DNA from: Candidatus Kaiserbacteria bacterium
GTDB taxonomy: Bacteria; Patescibacteriota; Minisyncoccia; Phycocordibacterales; UBA2100
Direction of reading: 5' to 3'
NCBI GenBank assembly: GCA_016217965.1
Contig: JACRFI010000007.1
Span: forward strand, 1-37,814
Length of the DNA stretch: 37,814 nucleotides
The notes below the pieces were generated by a model. That model worked only from the letters and a program-made list of their open reading frames with translations, searched no databases and was not told the origin of the DNA. Below are positions 27,482 to 34,944 of this stretch, in pieces; position 1 is the first letter of the stretch; each line of letters opens with the position of its first letter. Made by a program: the position numbers and the translations under genes.

Positions 27482-29173
27482 ATGAGCGATACTGTTCAAC
27501 AAATAAAGGATAGGTTGTCTATTTCCGATGTAGTAAGCGGCTACGTCAAATTGGAGCGTGCTGGCTCGACGTGGCGAGCACGGTGCCCGTTCCATGCCGA
27601 GAAGACGCCATCGTTTTTTGTCTCGCCAGAGCGAGGGACATACCACTGTTTCGGTTGTGGGGTTGGGGGAGATATCTTCTCCTTCGTCCAAGCGGTAGAG
27701 GGGCTCGATTTTAAGGGGGCGCTTAAACTTCTTGCTGAAAAAGCCGGGGTACCCCTCGACTACGCTCGGGGTAAAAAAACTGACACAGACCACAGAGATC
27801 GATTGTTTGAACTTCTAGAAGCAGCGACAATTTTCTTTCAGAACAAGTTGGATGATGTCGCGGAGAAGTATCTGAAAGAGAGAGGGCTTGAGAAAAAGAC
27901 CATCAAAGAATTTCGATTGGGGTACGTCGGAGATGAATGGAGCGAGCTCTCGGATTTCCTGAAAAGTAAGAAATTCACGGAACGAGACATGCTCGATGCA
28001 GGTGTTTCCAAAAAAAATGAAAGGGGAGGGATTACCGATAAGTTCCGTAACCGCATCATGTTCCCGATTTCCGACAGCGCAGGGCGCGTCATCGGGTTCT
28101 CGGGCAGGATATTTGGAGAGAAGGCGTCGCCCGATGCGCCGAAGTATCTGAATTCGCCAGAGACACCGCTGTTCCAAAAATCACGCATTCTGTATGGTTT
28201 CGACAAGGCAAAACAGTCTATCCGAAAACATAATTTTGCCGTGCTTGTAGAGGGGCAAATGGATCTTCTAATGTCGCATCAAGCGGGGTGGGGGAATACG
28301 GTCGCAGTTTCCGGCACTGCCTTTACTGCAGGGCATGCGGACCTTGTGAAGCGAATGGCCGAGAACCTCGTTATCGCGCTCGACGCAGACGAAGCCGGTA
28401 TCAAAGCGGCAGGACGTGCCGCTCGTGCCGCGCTTACGGCGGGGCTGAATGTAAAAGTTGCTGCGCTTCCCAGCGAAACAGATCCCGCGGACCTTATCCA
28501 GAAAGAGGGGCCGGATGCGTGGAAAAAGGCTATTCGCGAAGCGAAAGACATCATCACGTTCCTTTTGGACGTCCTTGAAGAACGTTCTCCGCAGCGAGAC
28601 AAATTCCGTCGGCTTGTTGAGGCAGCGGTCTTGCCGTTCCTTTCAGATGTGCAGAGTCCCATCGCGCGGGAACAGTATCAGCGAGAAATCGCAGAGCGGC
28701 TCGGTGTGTCAGAGCGCGCCGTCGCAGAGGCTTTGAAAAAAATCCCGACTGTCTACCAGAGCGCCACTCCTCCGACGCAGGAAATTAAGAAGATGAAATC
28801 GGATCGTGCAAGGCAAGCTTTTTCTATCCTCATCTGGCAAGAATCGTTAGAGAAGCCGCACCTCGATGTAAAAGAGTTCGAAAAACATTTAAAGCATGCG
28901 CTCGGAGAGAAAGCGTTTAGAGAGCTCCGGGAGCTTCCCGAATCCGAACAAGAGCCGATGCGCTTTCTTGCCGAGCGCCAGCATGGAAAGAGCGCGGGGC
29001 TGAAGCGCGAAGTGGGCCCACTTCTCCGCGTTCTTCAAAAAGAGCGGTTATCGGCGGAATTGCAGGAAACGTCCCAGGAACTGCAGAAGGCGGAGAGGGA
29101 GGGCGATGAGGCGAGCGAGAAGCGCTTGATGGAACGCTGCCGGGTCTTAACGGCAGAAATAGCGAAGCTATGA
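27482..29173 (+). CDS. dnaG: DNA primase
   Basis: 563 aa. N-terminal zinc-binding domain: ARCPFHAEKTPSFFVSPERG and YHCFGCGVGGD (Cys/His and CxxC ligands). The RNA polymerase core follows, with the Toprim motif AVLVEGQMDLLMSHQAGW and the metal-binding acidic motif VIALDADEAG. The C-terminal ~190 residues are helical and charged and would be the DnaB-interaction part. ATG 27482 fits the family start (MSDTVQQIKDRLSISDVV). No Shine-Dalgarno. Followed by rpoD, the conserved macromolecular-synthesis pairing dnaG-rpoD. Confidence 0.97.
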   Translation: MSDTVQQIKDRLSISDVVSGYVKLERAGSTWRARCPFHAEKTPSFFVSPERGTYHCFGCGVGGDIFSFVQAVEGLDFKGALKLLAEKAGVPLDYARGKKTDTDHRDRLFELLEAATIFFQNKLDDVAEKYLKERGLEKKTIKEFRLGYVGDEWSELSDFLKSKKFTERDMLDAGVSKKNERGGITDKFRNRIMFPISDSAGRVIGFSGRIFGEKASPDAPKYLNSPETPLFQKSRILYGFDKAKQSIRKHNFAVLVEGQMDLLMSHQAGWGNTVAVSGTAFTAGHADLVKRMAENLVIALDADEAGIKAAGRAARAALTAGLNVKVAALPSETDPADLIQKEGPDAWKKAIREAKDIITFLLDVLEERSPQRDKFRRLVEAAVLPFLSDVQSPIAREQYQREIAERLGVSERAVAEALKKIPTVYQSATPPTQEIKKMKSDRARQAFSILIWQESLEKPHLDVKEFEKHLKHALGEKAFRELRELPESEQEPMRFLAERQHGKSAGLKREVGPLLRVLQKERLSAELQETSQELQKAEREGDEASEKRLMERCRVLTAEIAKL

Positions 29174-29227
29174 GTTGTACACACCTTTATCCTCACAATA
29201 TCCTCTCTTTTTCCTAGATACGGAACG

Positions 29228-29256
29228 TTGCCAATCGGGCGATTTCAGGGTATAGT
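29228..29256 (+). promoter_or_regulatory. Promoter of rpoD
   Basis: TTGCCA (29228-29233), 17-nt spacer, TATAGT (29251-29256). The leader is about 100 nt and holds hairpin CCGC/GCGG near 29267-29284. Confidence 0.75.
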
Positions 29257-29363
29257 TCGCCGTCCAGCCGCTAAGGGAAGGCGGTCTGTGTTTTGTGTTC
29301 CTACAATTTTCATAATTCATAGGTAATACATGTAGAAGGCGGCAAGGTGAAATTTGAAAGGCC

Positions 29364-30626
29364 ATGGCAAAAAAAGCAAAAAACAAAAAGAAAAAAGCAA
29401 CGAGCAAAGCAAGAAGGGCGCCCAGGGCAGCTCGACGCAATTTGCGCGTAAGGTCCGAAAAGCCAGGGAAACCGGTCGCGAAGAAAAGCAAGAAGCACGC
29501 TCTTTCCCGCATGCAGGCCGCTCGGCCAGGAAAGAATGGCTCCGCCCGCAATAAGAAAGACCACAAGGTAGAGGCGCTTATTAATCTTGGACGCGAGCGC
29601 GGGTACATCACGTTTGATGAGATCTTGCGCGAGTTCCCGACGATTGAAGACGATGTCCTCTTGTTGGAGGAAATGTACGAGCGATTCGGCACTGCAGGCA
29701 TCGATGTCCTCGAAAGTGGCAATCTCCTTGAGGAAACTGCCTCGGATGATGTTCTCGAGAAAAAGAAATTGCAGCACCGCCGCTCTGACAGCTCGTATGA
29801 TTCGGTGCAGATGTATCTCCGCGAGATAGGCCAGTACCCGCTTCTCAATGCGACGCAGGAAAAAGACCTCGCGAAGCGCATTCTTGCAGGCGATGAAGAG
29901 GCGCGCAGCATTCTTGCCCGCTCGAACCTCCGCCTTGTCGTGTCTATCGCGAAAAAATATGTGAACCGCTCGCCTGATTTGACGCTTCTCGATCTCATTC
30001 AAGAGGGAAACCTTGGGCTTTTCAAGGCGGTCGACAAATTCGACTACCAGAAGGGATTTAAATTCTCGACATACGCTACGTGGTGGATTCGCCAGGCTAT
30101 TACGCGCGCACTCGCAGATCAGAGCCGCACCATCCGCATTCCGGTGCACATGGTGGAAACTATTGCCAAATACAAACAGAAAGTGCGCGAACTCTCCCAG
30201 CACCTCGGCCGTGACCCGCTTCCGGAGGAAATCGCTGCAGAAATGGGCACAGAGGTGGACAAAATTTACACAATTCAGAAAATCTCGCAGGACACCGTTT
30301 CTCTTGAGTCCCCTGTGGGTGAAGACGATGACGAGCGTTCGACACTCGGAAGCTTTATCGCAGACGAAACAATAGCAACGCCCGACCAAGACGCATCTCG
30401 TCGCATCCTCACGGAGCAGATGGGAGCGATCCTCGATGAACTTTCTCCGAAAGAGCGCAAGATCTTAGAGATGCGTAACGGACTCACTGAAGATGCGATT
30501 TGCTACACGCTTGAAGAAGTCGGTCGCGAATTCGGCGTTACCCGCGAACGCATCCGCCAGATCGAAGCGAAAGCGCTTGAGCGCATCCGATTGCACGAAC
30601 GAGCAAAACAGTTGAGGAGTTATTAG
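29364..30626 (+). CDS. rpoD: Primary sigma factor RpoD
   Basis: 420 aa. A Lys/Arg-rich N-terminal extension of about 65 residues precedes region 1.1 ([20 protein letters not shown]). Region 1.2: [19 protein letters not shown]. Region 2: [52 protein letters not shown] (-10 recognition). Region 3 then region 4 with [20 protein letters not shown] (-35 recognition). It directs housekeeping transcription, consistent with the TTGACA/TATAAT-like promoters of this window. Located 190 nt after dnaG with its own promoter. Confidence 0.97.
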   Translation: MAKKAKNKKKKATSKARRAPRAARRNLRVRSEKPGKPVAKKSKKHALSRMQAARPGKNGSARNKKDHKVEALINLGRERGYITFDEILREFPTIEDDVLLLEEMYERFGTAGIDVLESGNLLEETASDDVLEKKKLQHRRSDSSYDSVQMYLREIGQYPLLNATQEKDLAKRILAGDEEARSILARSNLRLVVSIAKKYVNRSPDLTLLDLIQEGNLGLFKAVDKFDYQKGFKFSTYATWWIRQAITRALADQSRTIRIPVHMVETIAKYKQKVRELSQHLGRDPLPEEIAAEMGTEVDKIYTIQKISQDTVSLESPVGEDDDERSTLGSFIADETIATPDQDASRRILTEQMGAILDELSPKERKILEMRNGLTEDAICYTLEEVGREFGVTRERIRQIEAKALERIRLHERAKQLRSY

Positions 30627-30628
30627 TA

Positions 30629-30749
30629 GAAACTCTTTCTCGGCATAACTTTTTTGCCGTCGCTATCTGCGCGTGCTCGCGCAGCGCTCGGTCTCGGCGC
30701 CAGTCGCGCCTGCGAAGACGGCAAAAAAGTTAAGCCTTCAACGAGTTTC
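30629..30749. repeat. Covarying palindromic element, copy 2
   Basis: Arms GAAACTCTTTCTCGGCATAA and TTAAGCCTTCAACGAGTTTC with GCCGTC/GACGGC; core hairpin GCGCG-TGCT-CGCGC, linker AGCGCTCGGTCTC, hairpin GGCGC-CAGTC-GCGCC. Directly after the rpoD stop. Confidence 0.9.
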
Positions 30750-30787
30750 TAGCTGTGATTCAAGGTAGGGAAGGATGACTCATGGTG

Positions 30788-30810
30788 GAATGACTGCTTC
30801 TCAATCATTC
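30788..30810. repeat. Companion hairpin downstream of copy 2
   Basis: GAATGACTG-CTTCT-CAATCATTC, one mismatch. A similar hairpin follows copy 3 at 32815-32833. The rest of 30750-30887 shows no further feature I can support. Confidence 0.5.
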
Positions 30811-30887
30811 AAAATTGTCTCTCGGGCAAGGGGAGTCAACGGGGCGCAATTTCGACGTCATGATACCATTTTGGCATTGCTGAGCAG

Positions 30888-31874
30888 ATGCGACCTAGCG
30901 GGGAACAGATAAAAGATCCAGGAAATGTCATCGAAGTACCTGACAAAGCCATTGAGGGAGTGACTGATAGGTTAATTCTCGAAGTTCATACTACGCCTAT
31001 AACAGAGAAGCAAATAGGAGACGATGTCCTGTTATTTTCCGGCGAATCAGTCTCGCCTTTGGTTCATACAGATCCAAGACTTGCGCCAATGATTGTGAGT
31101 CTTGAGAAACTTCACAGAAAGATATACGAAAAAGCATGCAAGGACGGAATATCGGTGTATTTCGCGGACATGCATATTAGCCCCGATACGGTAGCTTTCG
31201 AAAAGCGTCGAACTTTTTTAAAAGTGTTAGGCGGAGGAGCATCTGCTTTAGGAACACAAGCATCATTTTTGCCCAATAGTGCAAGGTATGCAGCAGTTGC
31301 AGCTGTTGCGTGGCTTATGGGTCCAAGAATAGTGCGCAATACGATGGCTCTTTGGTCTGGAGATGAAATAACCGATTTTCGAACTACCTATGGCAAAACA
31401 TGGAAAGGGGTCAATAAGGTGCAGAATGCTTTGCACCCTGACGAAACGCGATTCACGATCACGCTCCGAAATGCGCTCATATCATATAAACACAGAGCAG
31501 CGACCAGGATTGCACAAGGACAGGTAAAGAAAAAAGATATTCCACAACCAAAAAATGCCGTACTCTCTGTCGGAGACGGACACAATGAGATCAGCGAATT
31601 ATTGCATACCAAGTCAGATGATGAATTGCTCGAAACAATTCGCAAGGAACTGTTGCAGTTAAAGAATGTGGATCCTGACAACGATGAGATGTGGTCAAGT
31701 ATTTCACATTTTCCCGAGGTTTGGTTTTCGGAGAAAGGGAAAGATGGTAGAGCTCAAGCGATTTTTCCTCTGACTGCAGAGCTTCAGGGAGATCATGGTA
31801 TGAATTTTATTTGCTCACGTATTCACGAAGATCGACGTCTTGCAGAACTAGTAAGAGAAATCAGGGGCAGATGA
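30888..31874 (+). CDS. Hypothetical protein
   Basis: 328 aa. The first ~110 residues are soluble alpha/beta (VTDRLILEVHTTPITEKQIG), followed by a moderately hydrophobic stretch (ARYAAVAAVAWLMGPRIV, about 131-148) that could be a membrane or buried helix. A C-terminal alpha/beta part contains NAVLSVGDGHNEISELLHTK. The GDGHNE segment faintly recalls TraB/PrgY-like proteins, but I cannot support that assignment. An extended -10-like TGA-TACCAT lies at 30861-30869. It precedes rlmB by about 50 nt. Confidence 0.75.
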   Translation: MRPSGEQIKDPGNVIEVPDKAIEGVTDRLILEVHTTPITEKQIGDDVLLFSGESVSPLVHTDPRLAPMIVSLEKLHRKIYEKACKDGISVYFADMHISPDTVAFEKRRTFLKVLGGGASALGTQASFLPNSARYAAVAAVAWLMGPRIVRNTMALWSGDEITDFRTTYGKTWKGVNKVQNALHPDETRFTITLRNALISYKHRAATRIAQGQVKKKDIPQPKNAVLSVGDGHNEISELLHTKSDDELLETIRKELLQLKNVDPDNDEMWSSISHFPEVWFSEKGKDGRAQAIFPLTAELQGDHGMNFICSRIHEDRRLAELVREIRGR

Positions 31875-31912
31875 AATTGATGGCCTGAGCAAGGGGGGTC
31901 AACTCGTGCTAG

Positions 31913-31918
31913 TATACT
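31913..31918 (+). promoter_or_regulatory. Leaderless -10 of rlmB
   Basis: TATACT, 6 nt before ATG 31925. Confidence 0.6.
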
Positions 31919-31924
31919 GACCCT

Positions 31925-32659
31925 ATGTCCACTGCCTTCATATACGGCCGTCATGCGGTCCTGGCGCTCCTTAGCGCAGCACCAGAGAGGATTCAGATTC
32001 TCTTCGTGTCGACGGGCTCGGAAAAAGAATTCCGACCGCTTGCGCAAAAGCATAATATCCGCGTCGAGGAGATGAATCGCAAACTCTCGCAAGAACTTGA
32101 AGGTGCGGTTCACCAAGGCATCGTTGCGCGCGTCGTCACGACTGGTGTCGTCCGTGACTATGCGGAGTTCATGAATAAACTTGAGCCGACTGCTTCGACA
32201 GCACTTGTCCTTCTCAACGAAATAACGGACCCCCACAATGTGGGCGCTATCATCCGCTCTGCGGCTGCATTTGGCGCGGCTGCGGTTCTTCTGCCCGCAC
32301 ACAACCAGGCGCCGATCACGGGTGTTGTTGCAAAGGCTTCGGCGGGGACCGTGTTCACGATTCCTATAGTTGGGATAGGGAATGAGAATCAGGCGATACT
32401 CGATCTCAAAGAACGCCGGTATTGGATTTACGGGCTCGATACGGAAGGAAAGAATGTGCTATCGAAAGAGAAATTTGATGCCCCGGCAGTGTTTGTCATC
32501 GGCAGCGAAGGCGAAGGGCTCCGCCAAAAAACCCGCGAGCATTGCGACATTTTGCTTCGCATCCCGATGCATGAACGGGCGGAATCGTTGAATGCGTCTG
32601 TATCGGCAGGAGTAGTACTTTCCGCCTGGAGCACGCAGCATTCAGAGGCTCTAAAATAG
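31925..32659 (+). CDS. rlmB: SpoU-family 23S rRNA (guanosine-2'-O-)-methyltransferase
   Basis: 244 aa. An N-terminal L30e-like substrate-binding domain (FIYGRHAVLALLSAAPERIQ) is followed by the SPOUT catalytic domain with motif 1 LNEITDPHNVGAIIRSAAAFG in parts, motif 2 FVIGSEGEGLR, and motif 3 IPMHERAESLNASVSAGVVL. It would 2'-O-methylate a guanosine in 23S rRNA using S-adenosylmethionine. RlmB/TrmH-like is certain at family level; the exact target position is inferred. The stop overlaps the first base of repeat copy 3. Confidence 0.92.
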   Translation: MSTAFIYGRHAVLALLSAAPERIQILFVSTGSEKEFRPLAQKHNIRVEEMNRKLSQELEGAVHQGIVARVVTTGVVRDYAEFMNKLEPTASTALVLLNEITDPHNVGAIIRSAAAFGAAAVLLPAHNQAPITGVVAKASAGTVFTIPIVGIGNENQAILDLKERRYWIYGLDTEGKNVLSKEKFDAPAVFVIGSEGEGLRQKTREHCDILLRIPMHERAESLNASVSAGVVLSAWSTQHSEALK

Positions 32660-32777
32660 AAACTCTTTCTCGGCACAGGTATTTTGCCGTCGCTATCTGG
32701 CAATGCTGTGCCAGCGCTCGGTCTCGGCGCCGTCGCGCCTGCGAAGACGGCAAAATACCTGTGCCTTCGACGAGTTT
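32660..32777. repeat. Covarying palindromic element, copy 3
   Basis: Arms AAACTCTTTCTCGGCACAGG and CCTGTGCCTTCGACGAGTTT. The arm segment between GGC and GCCGTC (ACAGGTATTTT) differs from copies 1 and 2 (GTAACTTTTTTT) but is again fully complementary to its partner. Core hairpin GGCAA-TGCT-GTGCC (one mismatch), linker AGCGCTCGGTCTC, hairpin GGCGC-CGTC-GCGCC. Confidence 0.9.
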
Positions 32778-32814
32778 TTCCTCGATTCAATAAAGGGAAG
32801 ATATTGAAAGCGGA

Positions 32815-32833
32815 ATGATTGCTGCGCAATCAT
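32815..32833. repeat. Companion hairpin downstream of copy 3
   Basis: ATGATTGC-TGC-GCAATCAT, perfect 8-bp stem, also lying just after the pcp stop on the other strand. Confidence 0.55.
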
Positions 32834-32837
32834 GCAT

Positions 32838-33491
32838 CTACCTTCGCTGAGACTCAATAATGATTTCGAGCGCCTTTAGCAAATCCTCATTCTTGACAAG
32901 AACTTTATTCTTTCGGTCAAAATCGGGAATGAATTCAATGGCATTCTCTGTACACGCGGTGTGAACGAACAGATAGGCGATTGGGGAGTTTGTTTTTCTA
33001 AGCTCGACAAGTGTTCTGTAAATCCAGCTGTTGCATGAGTATCGTCCCGCATCGTCAGAGAGTTTTGCATCAAATGGGATCTTTGCCTCGGAAAAAAGTC
33101 GCTGCATCTTTTCGATATCCCACTGCGTAGGGTCAGTTTGCACTTGTTCTTTTTCTGGTCGCGATGGGTCAAGTGGTCGGTTGTTTTCGACCGTAAGATA
33201 TTTTTCGTTCAGTACCCAGTTCCACCCCGACCGCTCTATCCGAAATCCTTTTACGTCCGACGCCATTCCAAACGAAATAATCATGTCTGCACCTATCTCT
33301 TGGGCTTTCTTAACGACTGTCTCGCCGGGGTTCTCTCCGCCTTGGGGAATTAGCACGACCGAAGGAAAGACCAAGGAGTGAATCTCACGGTCGGCAACCA
33401 CCTTTCCGTCGGCGGCAAGAGCCAGCCATTTAGTAGGATTGGTTATGTATTTCCCAAAAGTCTCTGAGCCTGTGACGACTGCCTTTTTCAC
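32838..33491 (-). CDS. pcp: Pyroglutamyl-peptidase I-like cysteine peptidase
   Basis: 217 aa, family C15 length. The start VVTGSETFGKYITNPTKWLA matches the family G-x-E/S-x-F-G...NP pattern. The catalytic triad is readable: Glu86 in GFRIERSGW, Cys153 in DDAGRYSCNSW, His177 in YLFVHTAC. It removes N-terminal pyroglutamate from peptides in the cytoplasm. The sequence is divergent (SETFG rather than FEPFG; FVHTAC rather than FIHVP). Start is GTG 33491, set by the family N-terminus and by an extended -10 placed 6 nt upstream. Confidence 0.85.
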   Translation of the reverse strand: MKKAVVTGSETFGKYITNPTKWLALAADGKVVADREIHSLVFPSVVLIPQGGENPGETVVKKAQEIGADMIISFGMASDVKGFRIERSGWNWVLNEKYLTVENNRPLDPSRPEKEQVQTDPTQWDIEKMQRLFSEAKIPFDAKLSDDAGRYSCNSWIYRTLVELRKTNSPIAYLFVHTACTENAIEFIPDFDRKNKVLVKNEDLLKALEIIIESQRR

Positions 33492-33497
33492 CGCCCA

Positions 33498-33506
33498 ACT
33501 ATATCA
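33498..33506 (-). promoter_or_regulatory. Extended -10 leaderless promoter of pcp
   Basis: Minus strand TGA-TATAGT, ending 6 nt before the GTG start. Confidence 0.6.
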
Positions 33507-33581
33507 GATACGGCGCGAAGCCCGCCTTCTTCGCGCCTAGAACTGCACTCAGATTCGGAAGTCGTATTGTCCACATATTAC

Positions 33582-33609
33582 TTGGTTTTTTACCACGGAA
33601 GTGTAGTAT
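33582..33609 (+). promoter_or_regulatory. Promoter of the NYN-domain gene
   Basis: TTGGTT (33582-33587), 16-nt spacer, TAGTAT (33604-33609); leader about 10 nt to ATG 33626. Confidence 0.5.
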
Positions 33610-33625
33610 TTTGTGTACCCACTAT

Positions 33626-34279
33626 ATGAATCCAGAAGCAATCAGGGCATTTCTCGAGTTTTTCGAACCCAAAAAGGGGCGAACGGTTGTTATTATCGAT
33701 TTCGCGAATGTTGATAAATGGGAGAATACTCTCCATTGGAAGGTTGGGATACAAGAGTTGGCCCGTTTGCTGAGACATTTTTCGGTTGGCTCCCAGGTCT
33801 TACGCCGTTTTTATTATGGAGCTGATTATGGTCCGTCGGAGAAATCTGAAACACTCACTCTTTGGTCAGGGGGTATTTTGCAGCGTGCGGGATATAACAG
33901 ATTTGAGGTCATAAAAAAGAGGGTCAAATATATCCACGATCCCCTTAGGCCTGCCGGTCAATACCAAAAGAAATGTGATTTTGACGTTGAAATGGCACTT
34001 GATTTGATAAAAATGCGAGACAACTATGACAATGTCATACTTTTCTCCGGCGACGGAGATTTAGTTTGCGCTTTTGATTACCTAAATAAAGAGTATGGAA
34101 AGACAGAATTTTTTGTCTTTGCTGCAAGAGGGCACATCGGCAAAGAGATTGTCGATGCAGAATCAAGTGGGTTGATAAAGAAAATACTTTACGCGGACGA
34201 TTTTGAGTACAGATTGAATCCTGACCATGGTCGTGGCGGAGGTGCGCATGCCACAGTCTTTAGGCCTCCGAGGCGGTAG
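33626..34279 (+). CDS. NYN/LabA-like PIN-fold protein, putative RNase
   Basis: 217 aa from ATG 33626 (MNPEAIRAFLEFFEPKKGRT); a TTG at 33611 is less likely. NYN-domain acidic motifs: VVIIDFANVDKWENT (Asp25, Asn28, Asp30), KKCDFDVEMALDLI and VILFSGDGDLVCAFDYL, the arrangement of metal-binding acids in PIN-like nucleases. The C-terminal tail is Arg/Gly/His-rich (NPDHGRGGGAHATVFRPPRR). Divergent from pcp. The substrate is unknown; RNA is the usual target in the superfamily. Confidence 0.88.
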   Translation: MNPEAIRAFLEFFEPKKGRTVVIIDFANVDKWENTLHWKVGIQELARLLRHFSVGSQVLRRFYYGADYGPSEKSETLTLWSGGILQRAGYNRFEVIKKRVKYIHDPLRPAGQYQKKCDFDVEMALDLIKMRDNYDNVILFSGDGDLVCAFDYLNKEYGKTEFFVFAARGHIGKEIVDAESSGLIKKILYADDFEYRLNPDHGRGGGAHATVFRPPRR

Positions 34280-34290
34280 GTTAATTCAGA

Positions 34291-34312
34291 AACCCGCCGG
34301 TTAAGGCGGGTT
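34291..34312. terminator. Bidirectional terminator between convergent genes
   Basis: AACCCGCC-GGTTAA-GGCGGGTT; the flanks give short A/T runs on both sides, suiting both the NYN gene and the convergent DUF1905-like gene. Confidence 0.6.
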
Positions 34313-34371
34313 TCGATCAAAGTCCGGTAAGCTTTTTTAGGGCCTACATCGGCATTATACATGTCAGTATG

Positions 34372-34394
34372 GATTGTCAATGAATTTGACAATC
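34372..34394. repeat. 9-bp inverted repeat
   Basis: GATTGTCAA (34372-34380) and TTGACAATC (34386-34394), 5-nt loop. Confidence 0.6.
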
Positions 34395-34395
34395 T

Positions 34396-34436
34396 ACCTG
34401 TGGATTTGTTACGCTACGCGTAACAAATCCACAGGT
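34396..34436. repeat. Perfect 19-bp inverted repeat
   Basis: ACCTGTGGATTTGTTACGC (34396-34414), loop TAC, GCGTAACAAATCCACAGGT (34418-34436). No T-run follows. It lies in the convergent NYN/DUF1905 gap, next to the 9-bp repeat. Confidence 0.8.
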
Positions 34437-34493
34437 TAGAATTGTGTTCTAATTAATATTCGTTTTTGTAAAATTCCCCAGGCGTGGAGCCAA

Positions 34494-34784
34494 TCAGAGG
34501 ATAGTGCATTCGAGCTTTACCACATCGCCATCGTCGATTCCTTCTTTCCGTCGGACAGACGATTTAATTGGTAGAACATATGGGCCTTCTTTTGTAGGGA
34601 ATAGGGAAGTGTCCCAGCTGGTTTTTCCGACCTTAATGCGCACTTTTATCGAACCGAATCCGCGCTGTTTCGGGCGTGGTAGAGCGCGCAGAGCTTTAGA
34701 TTCTTTGTCAGGAATATAGGCAAAAAACCACGCCGCGGGACCCTCCCATTTCCATACTTTTGCTTTGACAACAAAGCGCTTCAT
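34494..34784 (-). CDS. DUF1905-like small protein
   Basis: 96 aa from ATG 34784 (MKRFVVKAKVWKWEGPAAWF); much longer upstream readings cross the promoter and are rejected. Features of the DUF1905 beta-barrel family: W-x-x-EGPAAWFF near the start, GFGSIKVRIKVGKTSWDTSLF in parts, LPIKSSVRRKEGIDDGDVV. Function is not established for the family. The promoter TATACT lies 6 nt before the ATG, within one arm of a long inverted repeat. Confidence 0.85.
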   Translation of the reverse strand: MKRFVVKAKVWKWEGPAAWFFAYIPDKESKALRALPRPKQRGFGSIKVRIKVGKTSWDTSLFPTKEGPYVLPIKSSVRRKEGIDDGDVVKLECTIL

Positions 34785-34790
34785 ATGCCT

Positions 34791-34796
34791 AGTATA
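34791..34796 (-). promoter_or_regulatory. Leaderless -10 of the DUF1905-like gene
   Basis: Minus strand TATACT, ending 6 nt before ATG 34784. Confidence 0.6.
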
Positions 34797-34861
34797 CCCC
34801 GTGAGATAAATGGTATTTTTTCTCCCCGGGCTTAGGAGGGTGTATATCTCATGGGGTATAC
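34792..34861. repeat. 17-bp inverted repeat, possible operator, in the divergent intergenic region
   Basis: GTATACCCCGTGAGATA (34792-34808) and TATCTCATGGGGTATAC (34845-34861), one mismatch, 36-nt spacer. The left arm contains the -10 box of the DUF1905-like gene; the right arm lies upstream of the hydrogenase-like operon. A smaller hairpin CTCCC-TAGAC-GGGAG is at about 34884-34898. Confidence 0.65.
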
Positions 34862-34944
34862 GGGCAAAAAATATGGTGCACATCTCCCTAGACGGGAGGT
34901 CAGGACAGGAGTAGAGTATTCCCCATTTATAGCCGAATATCGAT

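Noticed and set aside
29310-30389. Long minus-strand open frames opposite rpoD (also 29168-29998)
   Set aside because: They lie fully antisense to a clear sigma factor, have no recognisable domains, and reflect the codon bias of the true gene.
31560-31620. TraB/PrgY-like assignment for the hypothetical protein at 30888-31874
   Set aside because: Only a short GDGHNE-like segment resembles the family; the rest of the pattern cannot be confirmed by eye.
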